From: Carettochelys insculpta
Lineage: Eukaryota; Chordata; Testudines; Carettochelyidae
Direction: 5' to 3'
Assembly (NCBI RefSeq): GCF_033958435.1
Contig: NC_134138.1
Location: forward strand, 79,656,298 to 79,720,297
DNA: 64,000 bases
The position numbers and the translations under genes were made by a program. Numbering within the stretch: the stretch's first letter is position 1; each line of letters begins with the position of its first letter. Positions 34,722-46,450 of this stretch are shown here, piece after piece. Under the pieces are notes generated by a model, which saw nothing but the letters and a program-made list of their open reading frames with translations, made no database searches and was not told the origin of the DNA.

Positions 34722-35073
34722 GGTGCTTCTGCGCCGGGGTCCTGCGCTGCTCCTGGCAGCTTGGCAGGCCTCAGCTAGTGCAGGGTGAGGAAACTAAAGG
34801 TGGGCTTTTTAAGGCGGTGGCTGGCTGCAGGCCCCAGAAGGGCTTGGCAGCCATGCGACCCCGTCTGCAGCATCTCCGTCTCCCTTCTTTCGAGAAAGCA
34901 ATCATACACGTGTGGACGCACTCTTTTGAAATAATGAGACAGGGTTTTCAAAAGAGAGGGTCGGACCTGCAATCTGCCTTTGCTGTGTAGTCGTGTTCTT
35001 TCAAAAGATAGTATATCAATTTCTGAATTTTGATTTTGCTCTTTTGATGGTGGGCTCCCATGTAGACACAGCC

Positions 35074-35424
35074 TTGGAGATTGGGAGAGATCCTGGATGA
35101 CTGGAAAAAGGCAAATGTTGTACCCATCTTTAAAAAAGGAAAGGAGAATCCAGGGAACTATAGACCGGTAAGCCTTACCTCAGTACCTCGGAAAATAAGG
35201 GAAGGGATCCTCAAGGAATCCATTTTGGAGAACTTGGAAGAGGGAAAAGTGATCAAAAGTAGTCAACATTGATTCACCAAGGGCAAGTCCTGCCTGAACA
35301 ATCTGATTAGCTTTTATGATGAGGAAACTGGCTGTGGATATGGGGAGGCCAGTGGATGTGATATACCTTGACTTCAGTATAGTTTTTGATACAGTCTCCC
35401 TCAATATTCTTGCGCATAAGTTAA
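35074..35424 (+). mobile_element. CR1 LINE, middle segment (reverse transcriptase start)
   Basis: Second segment of the copy cut by Harbinger D. Reads GEILDDWKKANVVPIFKKGK, ENPGNYRPVSLTSVPRKI, FTKGKSCLNNLISFYDE and YLDFSIVFDTVSLNILAHKL, i.e. reverse transcriptase motifs up to the first catalytic aspartate region. Interrupted at GTTAA (35420-35424) by the next insertion. Confidence 0.85.
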
Positions 35425-36222
35425 TGCTGATGACATTGCTCTCCTGGCACATCCGCATGAGCATATGGACAGCAAAGTTGCAGCACTGGCTAGCGCTGCC
35501 TCAAAGGCAGGCCTGAAAATCAGAAGATGTAAAACTAGAACTATGAGGGTCAACCACACCAAACAAGACAACATCACTTTAGGGGGAGAGATCCTCGAAG
35601 ACGTCGAACAATTTACTTATCTAGGTAGTGTTGTGAATAAAGATAGTGGTACTGACCTAGACATCAAATCCAGGATTGGCAAAGCCACAGCAGCATTTCA
35701 AACTCTGTGGCCAGTATGGAGATCACACAACATCTCTGTCGAAACAAAGGTGAGAATCTTCAATTCAAATGTAAAGCCCATCCTGCTGTATGCTTGTGAA
35801 TCATGGCGCACCACAAAGTCCTCAACACACAAACTGCAGACGTTTTTGAATAGATGCCTGAGGTACATATTACAAATAAGATGGCAAGACAAAGTCACGA
35901 ATGAACATCTGTGGACACGAACAGTCCAAGAGCCAGTGGGGATACAAATAAAAAGGAGAAAATGGGGATGGCTGGGACATACTTTGAGGAAACTCCCACC
36001 CAGCATTGTTTGACCTGCCCTAAAATGGAATCCTCAGGGAAAACACAGCCGAGGAAGACCCCGAATAACATGGAGGAGATCTACAGTCACGGAAGCACAA
36101 GAACTGGGATATTCATGGGGCCAGATTGACGCCATTGCCCAAGATAGAACCATGTGGAGGAGCCTTGTGGATGACCTATGCCCCACTTGGGGTTCACGGG
36201 TTTAAGTTAAGTAAGTCAGTAG
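35425..36222 (+). mobile_element. 5'-truncated non-LTR retrotransposon fragment (RTE/jockey-like tail)
   Basis: Starts at the catalytic ADDIALL motif and runs to the protein end: KIRRCKTRTMRVNHT, EILEDVEQFTYLGSVVNKD, DLDIKSRIGKATAAFQTLW, ETKVRIFNSNVKPILLYACE, LNRCLRYILQIRWQDKVTNE, RRKWGWLGHTLRK, then after a stop GRPRITWRRSTVTEAQELG. GTTAA at 35420-35424 and 36223-36227 is the target duplication, and CR1 reading (KL/RKYGLDTWT) resumes across it. The tail is TTAAGTTAAGTAAG. The protein style resembles invertebrate (e.g. flatworm, coral) reverse transcriptases more than CR1; exact clade not fixed. Nearly open for 180 codons. Confidence 0.8.
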
Positions 36223-37320
36223 GTTAAGGAAGTATGGATTGGATACATGGACTATAAAATGGATAGAAAGCTGGCTTGATGGTCAGGCCCCACGGGTAGC
36301 AATCAATGGCTCAATATCTGGATGGTGGTCTGTTTCAAGTGGAGTGCTCCAAGGCTCGGTTCTGGGGCTAGTGTTGTTCAACATCTTTATTAATGACCTA
36401 GATGAGGGATTGGATTGCACCCTCAGAACGTTTGCGGAAGACACCAAGCTAGCGGGTGAGGTAGATATGTTGGAGTGTAGAGACAGGATCCAGAGTAACT
36501 TGGATAAATTGGAGGATTGGGCCAAAAGAAATCTGATGTGGTTCAACAAGAAGTGTAGAGTCCTGCACCTGGGATAGAAGAATCCCAAGCATTGATATAG
36601 GCTGGGGACCAACTGGCTAAGCAGCAGTACAGTGGAAAAGGATCTAGGGATTATAGTGGATGAAAGGCTAGATATGAGTAAACAGTGTGCCCTTGTAGCC
36701 AAGCAGACCAATGGCATATTGGGTGCATTAGGAGGAGCATTTTGAGCAGATCTAGAGGGGTTGTTGTTCCCCTCTATTCAGCATTGGTGAGGCCATATCT
36801 GGAGTATTGTGTCCAGTTTTGGGCCCTCAAGTATAGAAAGGATGTGGATTTGCTGGAGCAGGTTCAGCAGAGAGCAACGAAAGTGGTTCAGTGGCTGGAG
36901 CATATGACCTACGAAGAGAGGCTGAGGGATTTGGGCTTATTTAATTTGCAGAAGAGAAGACTGAGGGGTGATTTAATAGCAGCCTTCAACTTCCTGAAAG
37001 GATGCTCTAAGAAGGATGGAGAGAAACTGTTCTCAGTGGTGACAGATATCAGAACAAGGGATAATGGCCTGAAGTTACAGAAGGAAAGGAGTAGGTTGGA
37101 TATTAGGAAAAATTACTTCACCAGAAGGGTGGTGAAGTACTGGAATGCATTGCCTACAGAGGTGGTGGAAAATCCATCCCTGGAGGTTTTTAAGTCCTGG
37201 CTTGATGCATTAATGGCTCGGATGACTTAGTTGGGGTTGATCCTGCTTGAGGCGGGGGGCTGGACATGATGACCTCTAGAGGTCCATTCCAGCTCTGTGA
37301 TTCTTTGATTCTATGACTCG
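36223..37320 (+). mobile_element. CR1 LINE, 3' segment with complete tail
   Basis: Third segment of the same CR1 copy. Readings: KYGLDTWTIKWIESWLDGQA, SGVLQGSVLGLVLFNIFIND, LRTFAEDTKLAG (catalytic pair changed from ADD to AED), then after a stop [89 protein letters not shown]. The 3' end shows the CR1 signature AGCTCTGTGATTCTTTGATTCTATGA at 37292-37317. Together the three segments give one long but still 5'-incomplete CR1. Confidence 0.9.
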
Positions 37321-37504
37321 AGGCAATTTCAGACCAAATGTGGGCAAAGTTCTGCCTGCCTTTGTCCTACAGGAAAGGGGATAAAAAACTCGCTGAGGAA
37401 CGAGTTCACCTGGTGTTTCCTTGCTCCTGAGACAAGGGCACTTGTGTTTCATGCTTCATCACTTTGACTTCCTTGCGCTTGAGCTGTTTGCTTTGTATCT
37501 CTCA

Positions 37505-37800
37505 GGCTATGTGTGCACTACAGAATAAAGTCATTGTTAAGGTACTTAGCTTGATTTTACAATGTGACTGTCTTCATTGCAAATACCATTAGGTCAATTT
37601 TAAGGGGCGCAAAGGTCGACTTTCTCACCCCACCCATCCAATGCAATGTAATGCCAAGTTGGAATTTAAAAGGTCAAATTAATGCTAATGTGGAAAAAGC
37701 AATACTTTAAATTAATTTTATTGGCCTCCACACACATCCCACAATGCCCCACAGGTGTCTGTTCTGGCCACTTTCCCCTCTGCTGCTCCCCAGGTACACA
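37505..37800. mobile_element. Harbinger relic E, left end
   Basis: GGCTATGTGTGCACTACAG at 37505 is a Harbinger-type terminus, preceded by TCA. Internal sequence resembles the 3' block of the dispersed repeat at 22.8 kb in style. It is cut at about 37805 by the LINE that follows. The right part of relic E begins about 39965. Confidence 0.5.
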
Positions 37801-37804
37801 GGAA

Positions 37805-39960
37805 ATAGTAGTAGTAGGCATCCTTCAGTCTGCATAGACTATGGACCGCGCCCTTTAAAGTTTCAGTTAAGGACTTCATTTACAGCATCTATTGTGACTA
37901 TGAAGACCCACACGAGAGTGACTGTCCTTGCTGCATCTCTTGCAGATGTAGTGGGTGTCTGGCAAGTCCTTATTGTGCTTTCTGTGCGCTCGCTTCTCCT
38001 CTGCTAGCTGTCTGATCTTCATCTCGCCCTTCTGAAGGCCCTTGTGTAACCCCTGCCTCCATCTGCTGCGGTCGTCTGCTAGTTCTTCCTAGTTGTCCAG
38101 CTTGATGTCTACCTCTCTGAGGTCTCTCTTGCAGACATCTTTGTAATGCAACTGGGGGCATCCTGGAGGTCTTTTGCCAGAGGCCAGCTCACCATACAGG
38201 ATGTCTTTTGGAATCCTTCCATCATCCTGTGGATGTGGCCAAGCCAGCGGAGTCGACGCTGCCTGAGGAGGGTGTGCATGGTTGGGATTCCAGCTTGCTC
38301 GAGGACGGCTGTGTTGGTCACTCTGTCCTTCCATGATATTCCAAGGATGCGCCTGAGGCAGCGCAAGTGGAAGACGTTCAGCCTCTTTTCCTGATGGGCA
38401 TACAGGGTCCAAGTCTCGCTGCCATAAAGGAGAGTGCTGAGGATGCAGGCTCTGTAGGCTTGCACTTTGGTGTGAGTGTACAGCTTGTTGTTATTCCACA
38501 CTTTCTTGCTGAGTCTGGAAAGAGTTGTGGCCGCTTTTCCGATCCTCCTATTTAGCTCAGTGTCCAACGACAGGGTGTCAGTGATGGTGGACCCGAGGTA
38601 AACGAACTCGTGGACGACCTCTAACGTATAGTTGTCAATGCTGATTGATGGGGATTCAGCAACATCCTGACCAAGTACGTTTGTCTTCTTCAGGCTGGTG
38701 GTAAGCCCAAAGTCCTTGCACGCTTTGGAGAACTGATCCAGCAGTTTCTGAAGCTGGTCTTCTGTGTGAGACACTACAGCAGCATCGTCTGCGAACAGCA
38801 TGTCTCTGATGAGGACTTCTTGCACCTTAGACTTAGCTTTCAGCCTTGCAAGATTAAACAGTTTCCCATCAGATCTTGTGTGCAGCAAGATCCCCTCTGT
38901 TGAAGATCCAAAGGCATGCTTCAGGAGGAGTGCGAAGAAGATCCCGAACAATGTCAGAGCAAGCACGCATCCTTGTTTGACACCGCTCCTGATTCTGAAA
39001 GCATCCGATAATGCGCCCTCATATTGGATGGTTCCTCTCATGTCTTCATGGAACAACTGGATCATCTTGAGTAACCGTGGAGGACAGCCTATCTTGTGGA
39101 GCAGTTTGAACAGATCATCCCTGCTGACCAAGTCAAATGCCTTGGTCAGGTCAATGAAGGCTATGTAGAGTGGCTTCCTCTGCTCCCTGCACTTCTCCTG
39201 CAGCTGCCTTACAGAGAAGACTATGTCAACGGTAGACCTCTCTGTGCAGAATCCGCAATGCGATTTGGGGTACACCCTCTCAGCAATCTTCTGGAGTCTG
39301 CCAAGGATGACGCGAGCAAACAGTTTACCAGTGACGCTTAGGAGGGAGATTCCACGGTAGTTGTTGCAGTCGCTTCTGTCTCCTTTGTTCTTATACAACG
39401 TTACAATGTTAGCATCGCGCATATTCTGTGGAATCTCACCCTCTTTCCAGCACAGGCACAGTAGCTCATGTAGGGGTTCCAGGAGTGTGTCCATGGCACA
39501 TTTGATTACCTCTGGTGGTATACCATCCTGATCAGGGGCCTTTCCTGCTGCAATGCTGTTGATGGCTCTCTTCAGTTCATCCACAGTCGGTTCCTGATCC
39601 AGTTCGTCCATTACTGGTAGGAGCTCGACGGCATCGAGGGCTGCATCAACTGCAACGTTCTCATGTGAGCACAGCTCGGAGTAGTGCTCAACCCAGCGCT
39701 CCATCTGTTTGGCTTTGTCAGCAATGACTTCACCAGATTTGGATTTCAGAGGTGCCATCTTGTTCTGGGTGGGTCCTAATGCCTTCCTCATACATTCCTC
39801 CGAGATTACCAAAGTCGGCACAGGTCTGGATGCTGCTGCATAGCTGGAGCCAGTGGTTGTTGGCACAGTGCCTGGCTGTCTGCTGTACTGTTCTTCTGAA
39901 GGAAGCCCAGGAATTTGAATTAATTTTCTTTCTGACCACGCCATTCTTGGGAGGGACCCA
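37805..39960 (-). mobile_element. Non-LTR retrotransposon, 5'-truncated, long open reverse transcriptase
   Basis: The coding part is 37876-39950 on the minus strand. About 500 codons are continuous: MERWVEHYSELC, AGKAPDQDGIPPEVIK, LCLCWKEGEIPQNMRDANIV, TLYKNKGDRSDCNNYRGISL, FIDLTKAFDLVSRDDLF (catalytic D), SGVKQGCVLALTLF, MLFADDAAVVSHTED (catalytic DD), YLGSTITDTLSLDTELNRRI, ILSTLLYGSETWTLYAHQEK, RLRWLGHIHRMM. A frameshift near 38220 leads to DGRIPKDILYGELASGKRPP and, after a stop, a C-terminal finger ICKRCSKDSHSRVGLHSHN. Another shift sits near 39770. The endonuclease domain is missing. The 3' end is TACTACTACTATTTCC. Clade uncertain (I/Nimb or RTE-like by style). It is not CR1. Confidence 0.85.
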
Positions 39961-39964
39961 TCCA

Positions 39965-40195
39965 TGCTTCCCGAGGCTAGCAGGGACTCCTCAGGAGACC
40001 TTCCTCAGGTCTCCAGTGAGATCTGAGAGGGTGAAGAGAAGCTGGAGGCTGATGAAGAGGGGGACACTGACACTCAGCAAACACCCAAGGATCCTGCCAG
40101 CCCGGAGCTCTTCGTCATCCTGGAGCCAATTGCCTCATCAACACCTTATGCTCTGGGGTCCAGCAATGCTGGTGAGAATATTTTTTTAGAATGCT
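39965..40195 (+). pseudogene. Harbinger relic E: Myb-like gene, exon remnant
   Basis: Reading EEKLEADEEGDTDTQQTPKD followed by PELFVILEPIASSTPY, GSSNAGE and a donor-like GGTGAGAA at 40169. An acidic linker of this type follows the DNA-binding domain in Harbinger Myb-like proteins. The domain itself is absent, probably removed by or lost around the LINE insertion. Convergent to the transposase remnant on its right. Confidence 0.5.
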
Positions 40196-40239
40196 ACAAG
40201 TGGGATGTGGCTGGGTTGGGGGCATAGATTTACTTTTGT

Positions 40240-41060
40240 TAAGCATATTTTTTAAACTGCTGTTCAAAAACACTGCCCAGGGCATCTGCTTCTGCCACCC
40301 AGGCTGGCATGAAATTTTCCCCCTTTGATTCACAAATGTTATGGAAGCCACAGAAACCACAGCAAGTATGTTGGCTTCGCAAAGGTCCAAATGGGCCAAA
40401 TGGCACCTGAACTGGGCTTGTAAACACCCAAAGACACATTCCACTGCCATTCTGCATTTGCTCAGCCTATAGTTGAAGTGCTCCTTGCTGTAGTCCAGGG
40501 TGCCTATGTATGGCTTCATGAGCCAAGGGAGCAGAGGGTAGGCAGGGTTGCCCAGTATCACTATGGGCATCTCTACAGTGCCAGTCTTGATATTCTGTTC
40601 TGGGAAGAAACTCACATCCTGGAGCTTTCTGTGCAGACCTGAATTTCTAAAGATGAGTGCATCATGCACCTTTTATGATCATCCCGTGCAGATGTCAATG
40701 AAATGTCCTTTGTGATCCACCAATGCTTGTAACACCATGGAGAAGTACCCCGTGTGGTTGACGTACACTGAAGCCAGGTGGTCATGGGCCAGGATGGGAA
40801 TGTGCCCCACCACAGTTGGGTAACCCCATGGCAACAAAGCCATACACTATGTCCTACACATTTCCAAGTGCCACGGTCTTCTGTTTCAGATGGGCACAGA
40901 TTGCCTTGGCTACCTGGATCACCGTGCCAGGTCTCACTTTGGTAGCACCATGGCTCCCCCTGTAAATCTGCTTACCTTGAATTGATTTCCCTCTGACTCA
41001 CAGCTGTTAGGCATTGCAAACTTCCACAGAGCAACTGCCACTTGCTAGTGAACTATCAAA
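40240..41060 (-). pseudogene. Harbinger relic E: transposase
   Basis: Minus-strand remnant closely related to relic B. Upstream part broken (GHIPILAHDHLASVYVNHTG, YFSMVLQALVDHKGHFIDIC, stops). The second catalytic site VHDALIFRNSGL keeps its D. The frame 40669-40115 is open: VEMPIVILGNPAYPLLPWLM, YSKEHFNYRLSKCRMAVECV with the catalytic E, FGCLQAQFRCHLAHLDLCEA. The first catalytic aspartate is not recognisable (GGAHIPIL region). The right terminus of the element is not found; CR1 sequence starts at about 41105. Confidence 0.8.
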
Positions 41061-41104
41061 ACAGGTCTCATTCAGGTACTGCTGCACTTTAGGACAAATG
41101 GTTC

Positions 41105-41765
41105 CATGAGTATGTTTATTAAGTCTGCAGATGATACCAGACTGGGAGGGGTTGCAATTGCTTTCAAGGACAGGGTCAGAATTCAAAATGATCTGGGCAA
41201 ATTAGAGAAATGATCTGAGGTAAACAGGATGAAGTTTCATAAGGACAAATGCAAAGTACTCCACTTGGGAAGGAACAATCAGCTTCATACATATAAAGTG
41301 GGAAGCAACTGTCTAGGAAGGAGTATTATGGAAAGTGATTTAAGAGTCATAGTGGACTGCAAGCTAAATATGAGACAACGATGTCATGATGTTGCAAAAA
41401 AGGCAAACGTGATTCTGGGATGCATTAACAGGAGTGTTGAGAGCAAGACACAAGAAGTCATTCTTCCGCTCTACTCAGTGCACATTAGGCCTCAATTGAA
41501 GTATTGTGTTCAATTCTGGGCACCACATGTCTAGAAAGATGTGGAGAATTGGAGAAGGTTCAGAGAAGAGCAACAAGAATGATTAAAGATCTAGAGAACA
41601 TGATCTATGAGGGAAGATTGAAGGAACTGGGTTTGGTTAGTTTAGAAAAGAGAAGACTTAGAAGGGACATGATAGTGGTTTTCAAGTACCTCAAAGAGGG
41701 TTACAAGGAGGAGGGAGAAAAATTGTTATCCTTGGCCTCTGAGTATAGGACAAGGAGCATGCACC
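41105..41765 (+). mobile_element. CR1 LINE, internal fragment
   Basis: Reads SMFIKSADDTRLGG (reverse transcriptase catalytic ADD site), [75 protein letters not shown], a stop, then MIYEGRLKELGLVSLEKRRL, MIVVFKYLKEGYKEEG. Truncated at both ends: it lacks the 3' tail. Mostly open in two overlapping frames. Confidence 0.85.
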
Positions 41766-44700
41766 GCAGCAAGGGAGTACTGCATTGCTATTTATTCTGA
41801 AGGGAAACTGGGAAACTTATCAGGGACCTAGCAGATCCTGTCTTAGTAGCCAAGGAATTCCACCTGATGTGAAGTGGCAAACAAAGCTGGGATGGAGGTA
41901 TCTGACTCTTAGTAAAACTGAAGCTTTCTGAGTTGTGGAACCTCACTAATTCTTTTTCTTTCAAATCTGTTGTCACTGGTAGGCCAAAGCAGACTGAGTC
42001 ATGCAGAAAGAAAACATGACTTTTCTCCTAGCAGGCTCTACAATCTCAGACCAGCCCTACATTATTGTGTCAGGCAACTGATCGCCATCCTTGCGTGTCC
42101 CTCACTCAGTTCTGCAACATATGGTTCCCCTGGCTCCGTGTGGGCATATGTTGTGGTTAAGACCCCTCCTGGCATCAAACCTACTCCTGTGGGGACAGAC
42201 AAAAGCAACACCGGGTAGTGGTAGTGAGGGGCCAGTGCTTTCTGGGAGGGGAAACTGAAAGCAAGGGGGTGGGTCTGGGACGTGTGGGTGAGGAGGGGAA
42301 CTCAAGCTGTTTTAGGTGCAGATGAACCTTTAAATTGCCCCCTACACTCCCTATCAGCAGGTACGGGTCATGTTCTTTTCTCTCTTCTGCCATTTTTCTT
42401 TAATTCCCTTGCTGGGTGTCCAGTTCCAAAATGCAGGAGGCCGAGGAGTGAGCTAACAGTTTAAAAGTATTTGCTATTCACACTGTAATGGTTTGAGGTT
42501 TGGAGGAAGACGGGAAGGTTTGGACTGTGGTAGCATGACTGCGGCGGGAGGTAGATTTAGTGGAGGTAAGAAAGTAAAAGATGCGCAGTAATACCCAACT
42601 TTTCTTATAGTCATCTCTTCTGCCCACCAAGCAAATCTCCCATTGCTTCTGGCTAGATGTCGTCAAATCTAGGATGTTTGCATAGGGACTAAAAGATAAT
42701 GAGACAGATTTTCCCCTCAGTCACAACACTGCATCCCATTTGACCCAGAAATTTGCACTGCATCAAATAACCTCAACACACCTTCAGCAGACCTAAGGGA
42801 ACATACACAGTACACCACAAGTTCAGAGAGGAGATGAAAATTCTTAAAGCATCCCCCGTCTTGGCAGTTCCAACAAGAATGGTGAGAAATAAATGGGCAT
42901 GGAACTCAAATTCCCCTCTACCCCTACTGAGTAGATATACCAAGAAGCCAGAATTAAGGAAGTTGTATAGAAGCATGGACCTTCTTCTCTGAACTTTGAG
43001 GGCTGTTGATCCATTTCAAAAATCATAAATTAAGCTTGAAAAGAACTTCACACTTTTCTTTCTTCTTGCATTTTCATTTTTATCAAGTGACAAGAAAATC
43101 CTCTTTATTTTACTGGTTTGTTTTGACGAGTCAGCATCTGCACTGCATAGGAAGGATGAGGAGAAGTTGTGCACTGAAAAATATCCCACTTTTAATTTCT
43201 CTAGAGAGAACTTGTGAGGCTGAGTAAAAAATGGTTATACAGGCTAACTGAAATTCTATAGAATGATTAAATAAAGTGATAAAGCCAGTTATGCAACCCA
43301 GGAGCCATGTAATATGCTCTGAATAGCATCTGTAGTTACTTGATATAGTGCTTTTCCAACCATGACGAGTCAGCATTCATAAGAGAATAAACATTTATAT
43401 CTAACATACAGAATGATGGAAAATTCATTCTTGTAAATCTTCATTTTTCTGAGCCAATATCTACCCTCTGAATCTGCTTTCTCAATTAAAATTATTGTCA
43501 AGAGAGGGGTATGCTCTGTCTTTTGCTCAGTCTCAGCTGGCGTAAATCAGCATGAAACCAATGAAGTCTATCAGGAGGAAAGAGATGGTATTCTTGGTCC
43601 GAGCTTCTTCTGAGACAAGATGATGAAGTTTACTTATAGAGTCAGCGCAATGTGGGATTTGCTATTGTGATATTTGAATCAGTACAACTGGCAGGCTTAC
43701 AGCTACACTAAAGATTTGTGCTCAGCATTAGTGGGTAAAATGCTGGCATCATTGTCTTCCTTAATTCACAAGTGTTTTAAAAAGTGAAACATGAGGACAT
43801 CCATAATGCATATGATACGAATGAGCTCCAAGGGACTGATTTTCTTCCCAGCCACCATTTTTCTGCTGCAATTGTTTTTCCTACTCCACAAATCTTAAGA
43901 GTGTCTTAATGTCTTAACATTTTATTTTCATGGAGGTTTTTATTATAAAAAAAGATATTCCGTAATCAATATTTTATCCGTAAGGTAATATTGAAGTCTG
44001 CAGTACAGGATTTTGAAAGGAAAAGTCACAGGCTGATAGAAACCTTCCCTATAGATTTAGAGATTTGGGGCCTTTCTACAGATTTCCTCATTTCCCTTTT
44101 CTCCATTCGTATAGTTAACAATTTTCTCAGACAATCAGACTACTTTCTGTGGCCCTGTACTCCATGCAAAATATTACTACTTCCAGAAAAGGGTATGCTT
44201 GGAAACAGATACTTTACTATGTCAGGTACAACAAGAATGATATCCCAGGGAGTAACTGCAAATTTGATCCAGGGCAAAGTTATTTCCCCTAACACGGCAG
44301 CAGAAATAGGAACATGGAGAATTTGATCCCTAGTGAAAAATTCATTTCTTTAAACTACACTTTCCAAGACAGTAAAAGTTTTGCAAAGCTCTGCCAGCTA
44401 CAATATGTATAAACCTATCTGTCAATGGCATTAGAGGGCAATGTGGCTCTCCAGGACAGATAATCAGCAGAAACGTGTGTAGAATGTAAGGCAGGATTCT
44501 CATACCAGGAACTATACATAGACCCAAAACCCCAACCAGCAAACTCTTGCTCATCCTTTCATACCCGTCATATTTCTTCCCTCTTTCTCTTTACTTTAAC
44601 TCATTAAAAAAAAAATAAAAATCAGTAGTGAACCCATTGAAGGCACAGGAATGACATTGGTCTAGAATCAATGTAAGTGAGAGAAAAAAAATCAAATTCT

Positions 44701-45590
44701 TAAGCTCCAAACTAGGTCAAAGAACCCATTTGCAAATACACAAACCTGTAACTGCTAGCAGGACTTATGAATACAGGCATACAGAAACAGCCAGCCAGTG
44801 ATACCAGGGAGCAGCCTGGAGCCACTCCAGGAAAGAAACACAAAGTCATCGTCCAGACCCTGAAGAGATGAAACAAACATTCATATCTCTGGACTCTCAA
44901 AACAAATCTTTTTCATGAGATTACTCTTCAGTTCATTCACTCCATCTATCAAATTGGGTTTCCCTTGCCTTGTTTTCCTTTCAGGTTGAGGAAGAAAATA
45001 GAAAACCAACATTTTGGCACCATGTCTGAAGCCTCTGAGGGACAGCCAGGAGGGACTGAAATCGCAGAGTCCTGTTTTCTTCTGTGGCGTACAAGAAAAA
45101 TAAAACAATGGGATATTAATCCAAGTAATTGAATAAAAGAATTTAAGAAGAGTAACTTAGTTTGTGTCTTGGGCTGCCTAAAGATAGGAATATTTATCAA
45201 TTGTGCTGGCTGGCATTTGGATGGGAATAGCACTGTAATCCCTGAAGCAACCCAATTCAAACAGACTTATCATGAAAAAACAAGCAAAATATTTAATAGG
45301 AAGAAATCTTCAGTGCATTTGCTCACTCAAACAATACAGGCCAAAGCCTGAAGCCCTGAAAATAGCAATAGATCCACCCACACTAAGGAGCTGTAATCAG
45401 ACCCCGGAGCAGATACAAAATTTGTATCTACATCCATAGCCACAAAAATGAGCTGCAGAAATCTGCATCCACGTCTGTGGATACCTGTGGATATAAAGTG
45501 GATAGCTGTGGATTTGCAGGGCTCTAATGGAAAGGTTGTCATGTCCCTCTCCCCGTCTGTCAGAGTGGGAAACCACACCCCCTCCTGTGA
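41766..45590. other. No recognised gene
   Basis: About 3.8 kb of mostly AT-rich sequence with short open frames only. I found no transposon end, domain or tandem repeat that I could support. Confidence 0.4.
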
Positions 45591-45599
45591 CACTTCTGG

Positions 45600-46450
45600 A
45601 GTCCTTCAGTTGAGGGGAAATTAACTCACAGTTAGTTTCTCAGGGCTGCAGTCAGGCCACAGAATGATAAGCATCTCCCTGACTACTCAGGGCAGAGCAA
45701 TAATCAAGTGCGGATCAGTTAGGTAAAGCAGACAGCAGTTTATTTGCCCAGGCCCCAATCAGGGTGGAGCAACAATCAGTTCAGTTTGGAGGACCCAGCC
45801 TGCTGTCAGGCTGAGCAACAATGGGGTTTACTTGCCCCAGAGCCTTCACGCAGGGCAGGGTGGCAATCAGTTCAGTGCTGCGGGAACTTAGCTCTCTGGT
45901 GGGAGCCTCAGAAAGTAGAGGGAAGTAGGCCTTCCTTCTCCACTGCTTCCCAGTCCAGGGCTCTGACAGTGGTGGAGTGGTCTGCCACTAGGCCAGCAGG
46001 GAACTCTGACTCTCTGACCACCACACACTGGCTGGCTTGCACAGTCACACCCCCAATCCTTATTCAGCTTTCCTGGGCTCCTTCCTACACTCCCCATCTG
46101 GAGGTACCTGGGCTCCAGGGTTAGCAATGGTCTTGCTCAAAGAGACTGCAAGTGGTGACGCCCACAGCTCCTCGATGTCTGGCAGCTCCGGCAGTCCCAT
46201 CAGGTCTCAGGCACTAGAGCCGCCTCCATCAGATTCAGGTTCCAGCAGTAGAAGAGAGCCACATGCTCCTGTGGCAGCTCTCCCCCAGCTGACCTAGAGA
46301 CCTGGCCCTTTATAGTTCTATTTTATGTCCTCTCCCACCCCTCTGCTTCTAGCAGGGTTGCTGCGGGTATCCTGGTTCTGCCAGCAAGGGGGAGGTCACA
46401 GCTCTCTTCCTCTGTCGGGGCAGAAGACTATTCCCCCTCAATACAAAGCT
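45600..46450. other. GC-richer unclassified block, possibly LTR-like
   Basis: The block is clearly richer in G+C than both neighbours and contains repeated phrases (CAGGGCAGAGCAATAATCA, CAGGGTGGAGCAACAATCAG, CAGGCTGAGCAACAATGG) at 45690-45815, about 60 bases apart. A TATA-like TTTATAG lies at 46310. The composition recalls long terminal repeats of turtle gypsy elements, but no terminal TG..CA or target duplication is seen. Low certainty. Confidence 0.25.

Larger units (their letters stand above)
31034..35073 (-). mobile_element. PIF/Harbinger DNA transposon D
   Basis: 4.04 kb. Left end GGGTGTGTCTACACG, right end reverse complement GGCTGTGTCTACATG. TTG lies on both sides (31031-31033, 35074-35076), and removing the element plus one TTG restores a continuous CR1 sequence (GGCTCTTGGAGATTGGGAGA). 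It contains an open Myb/SANT-like gene on + and a broken transposase on -, convergent. Subterminal regions carry TTCGAAA/TTTTGAAA motifs (31060-31260, 34890-35045), but of another pattern than element C. Confidence 0.9.
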
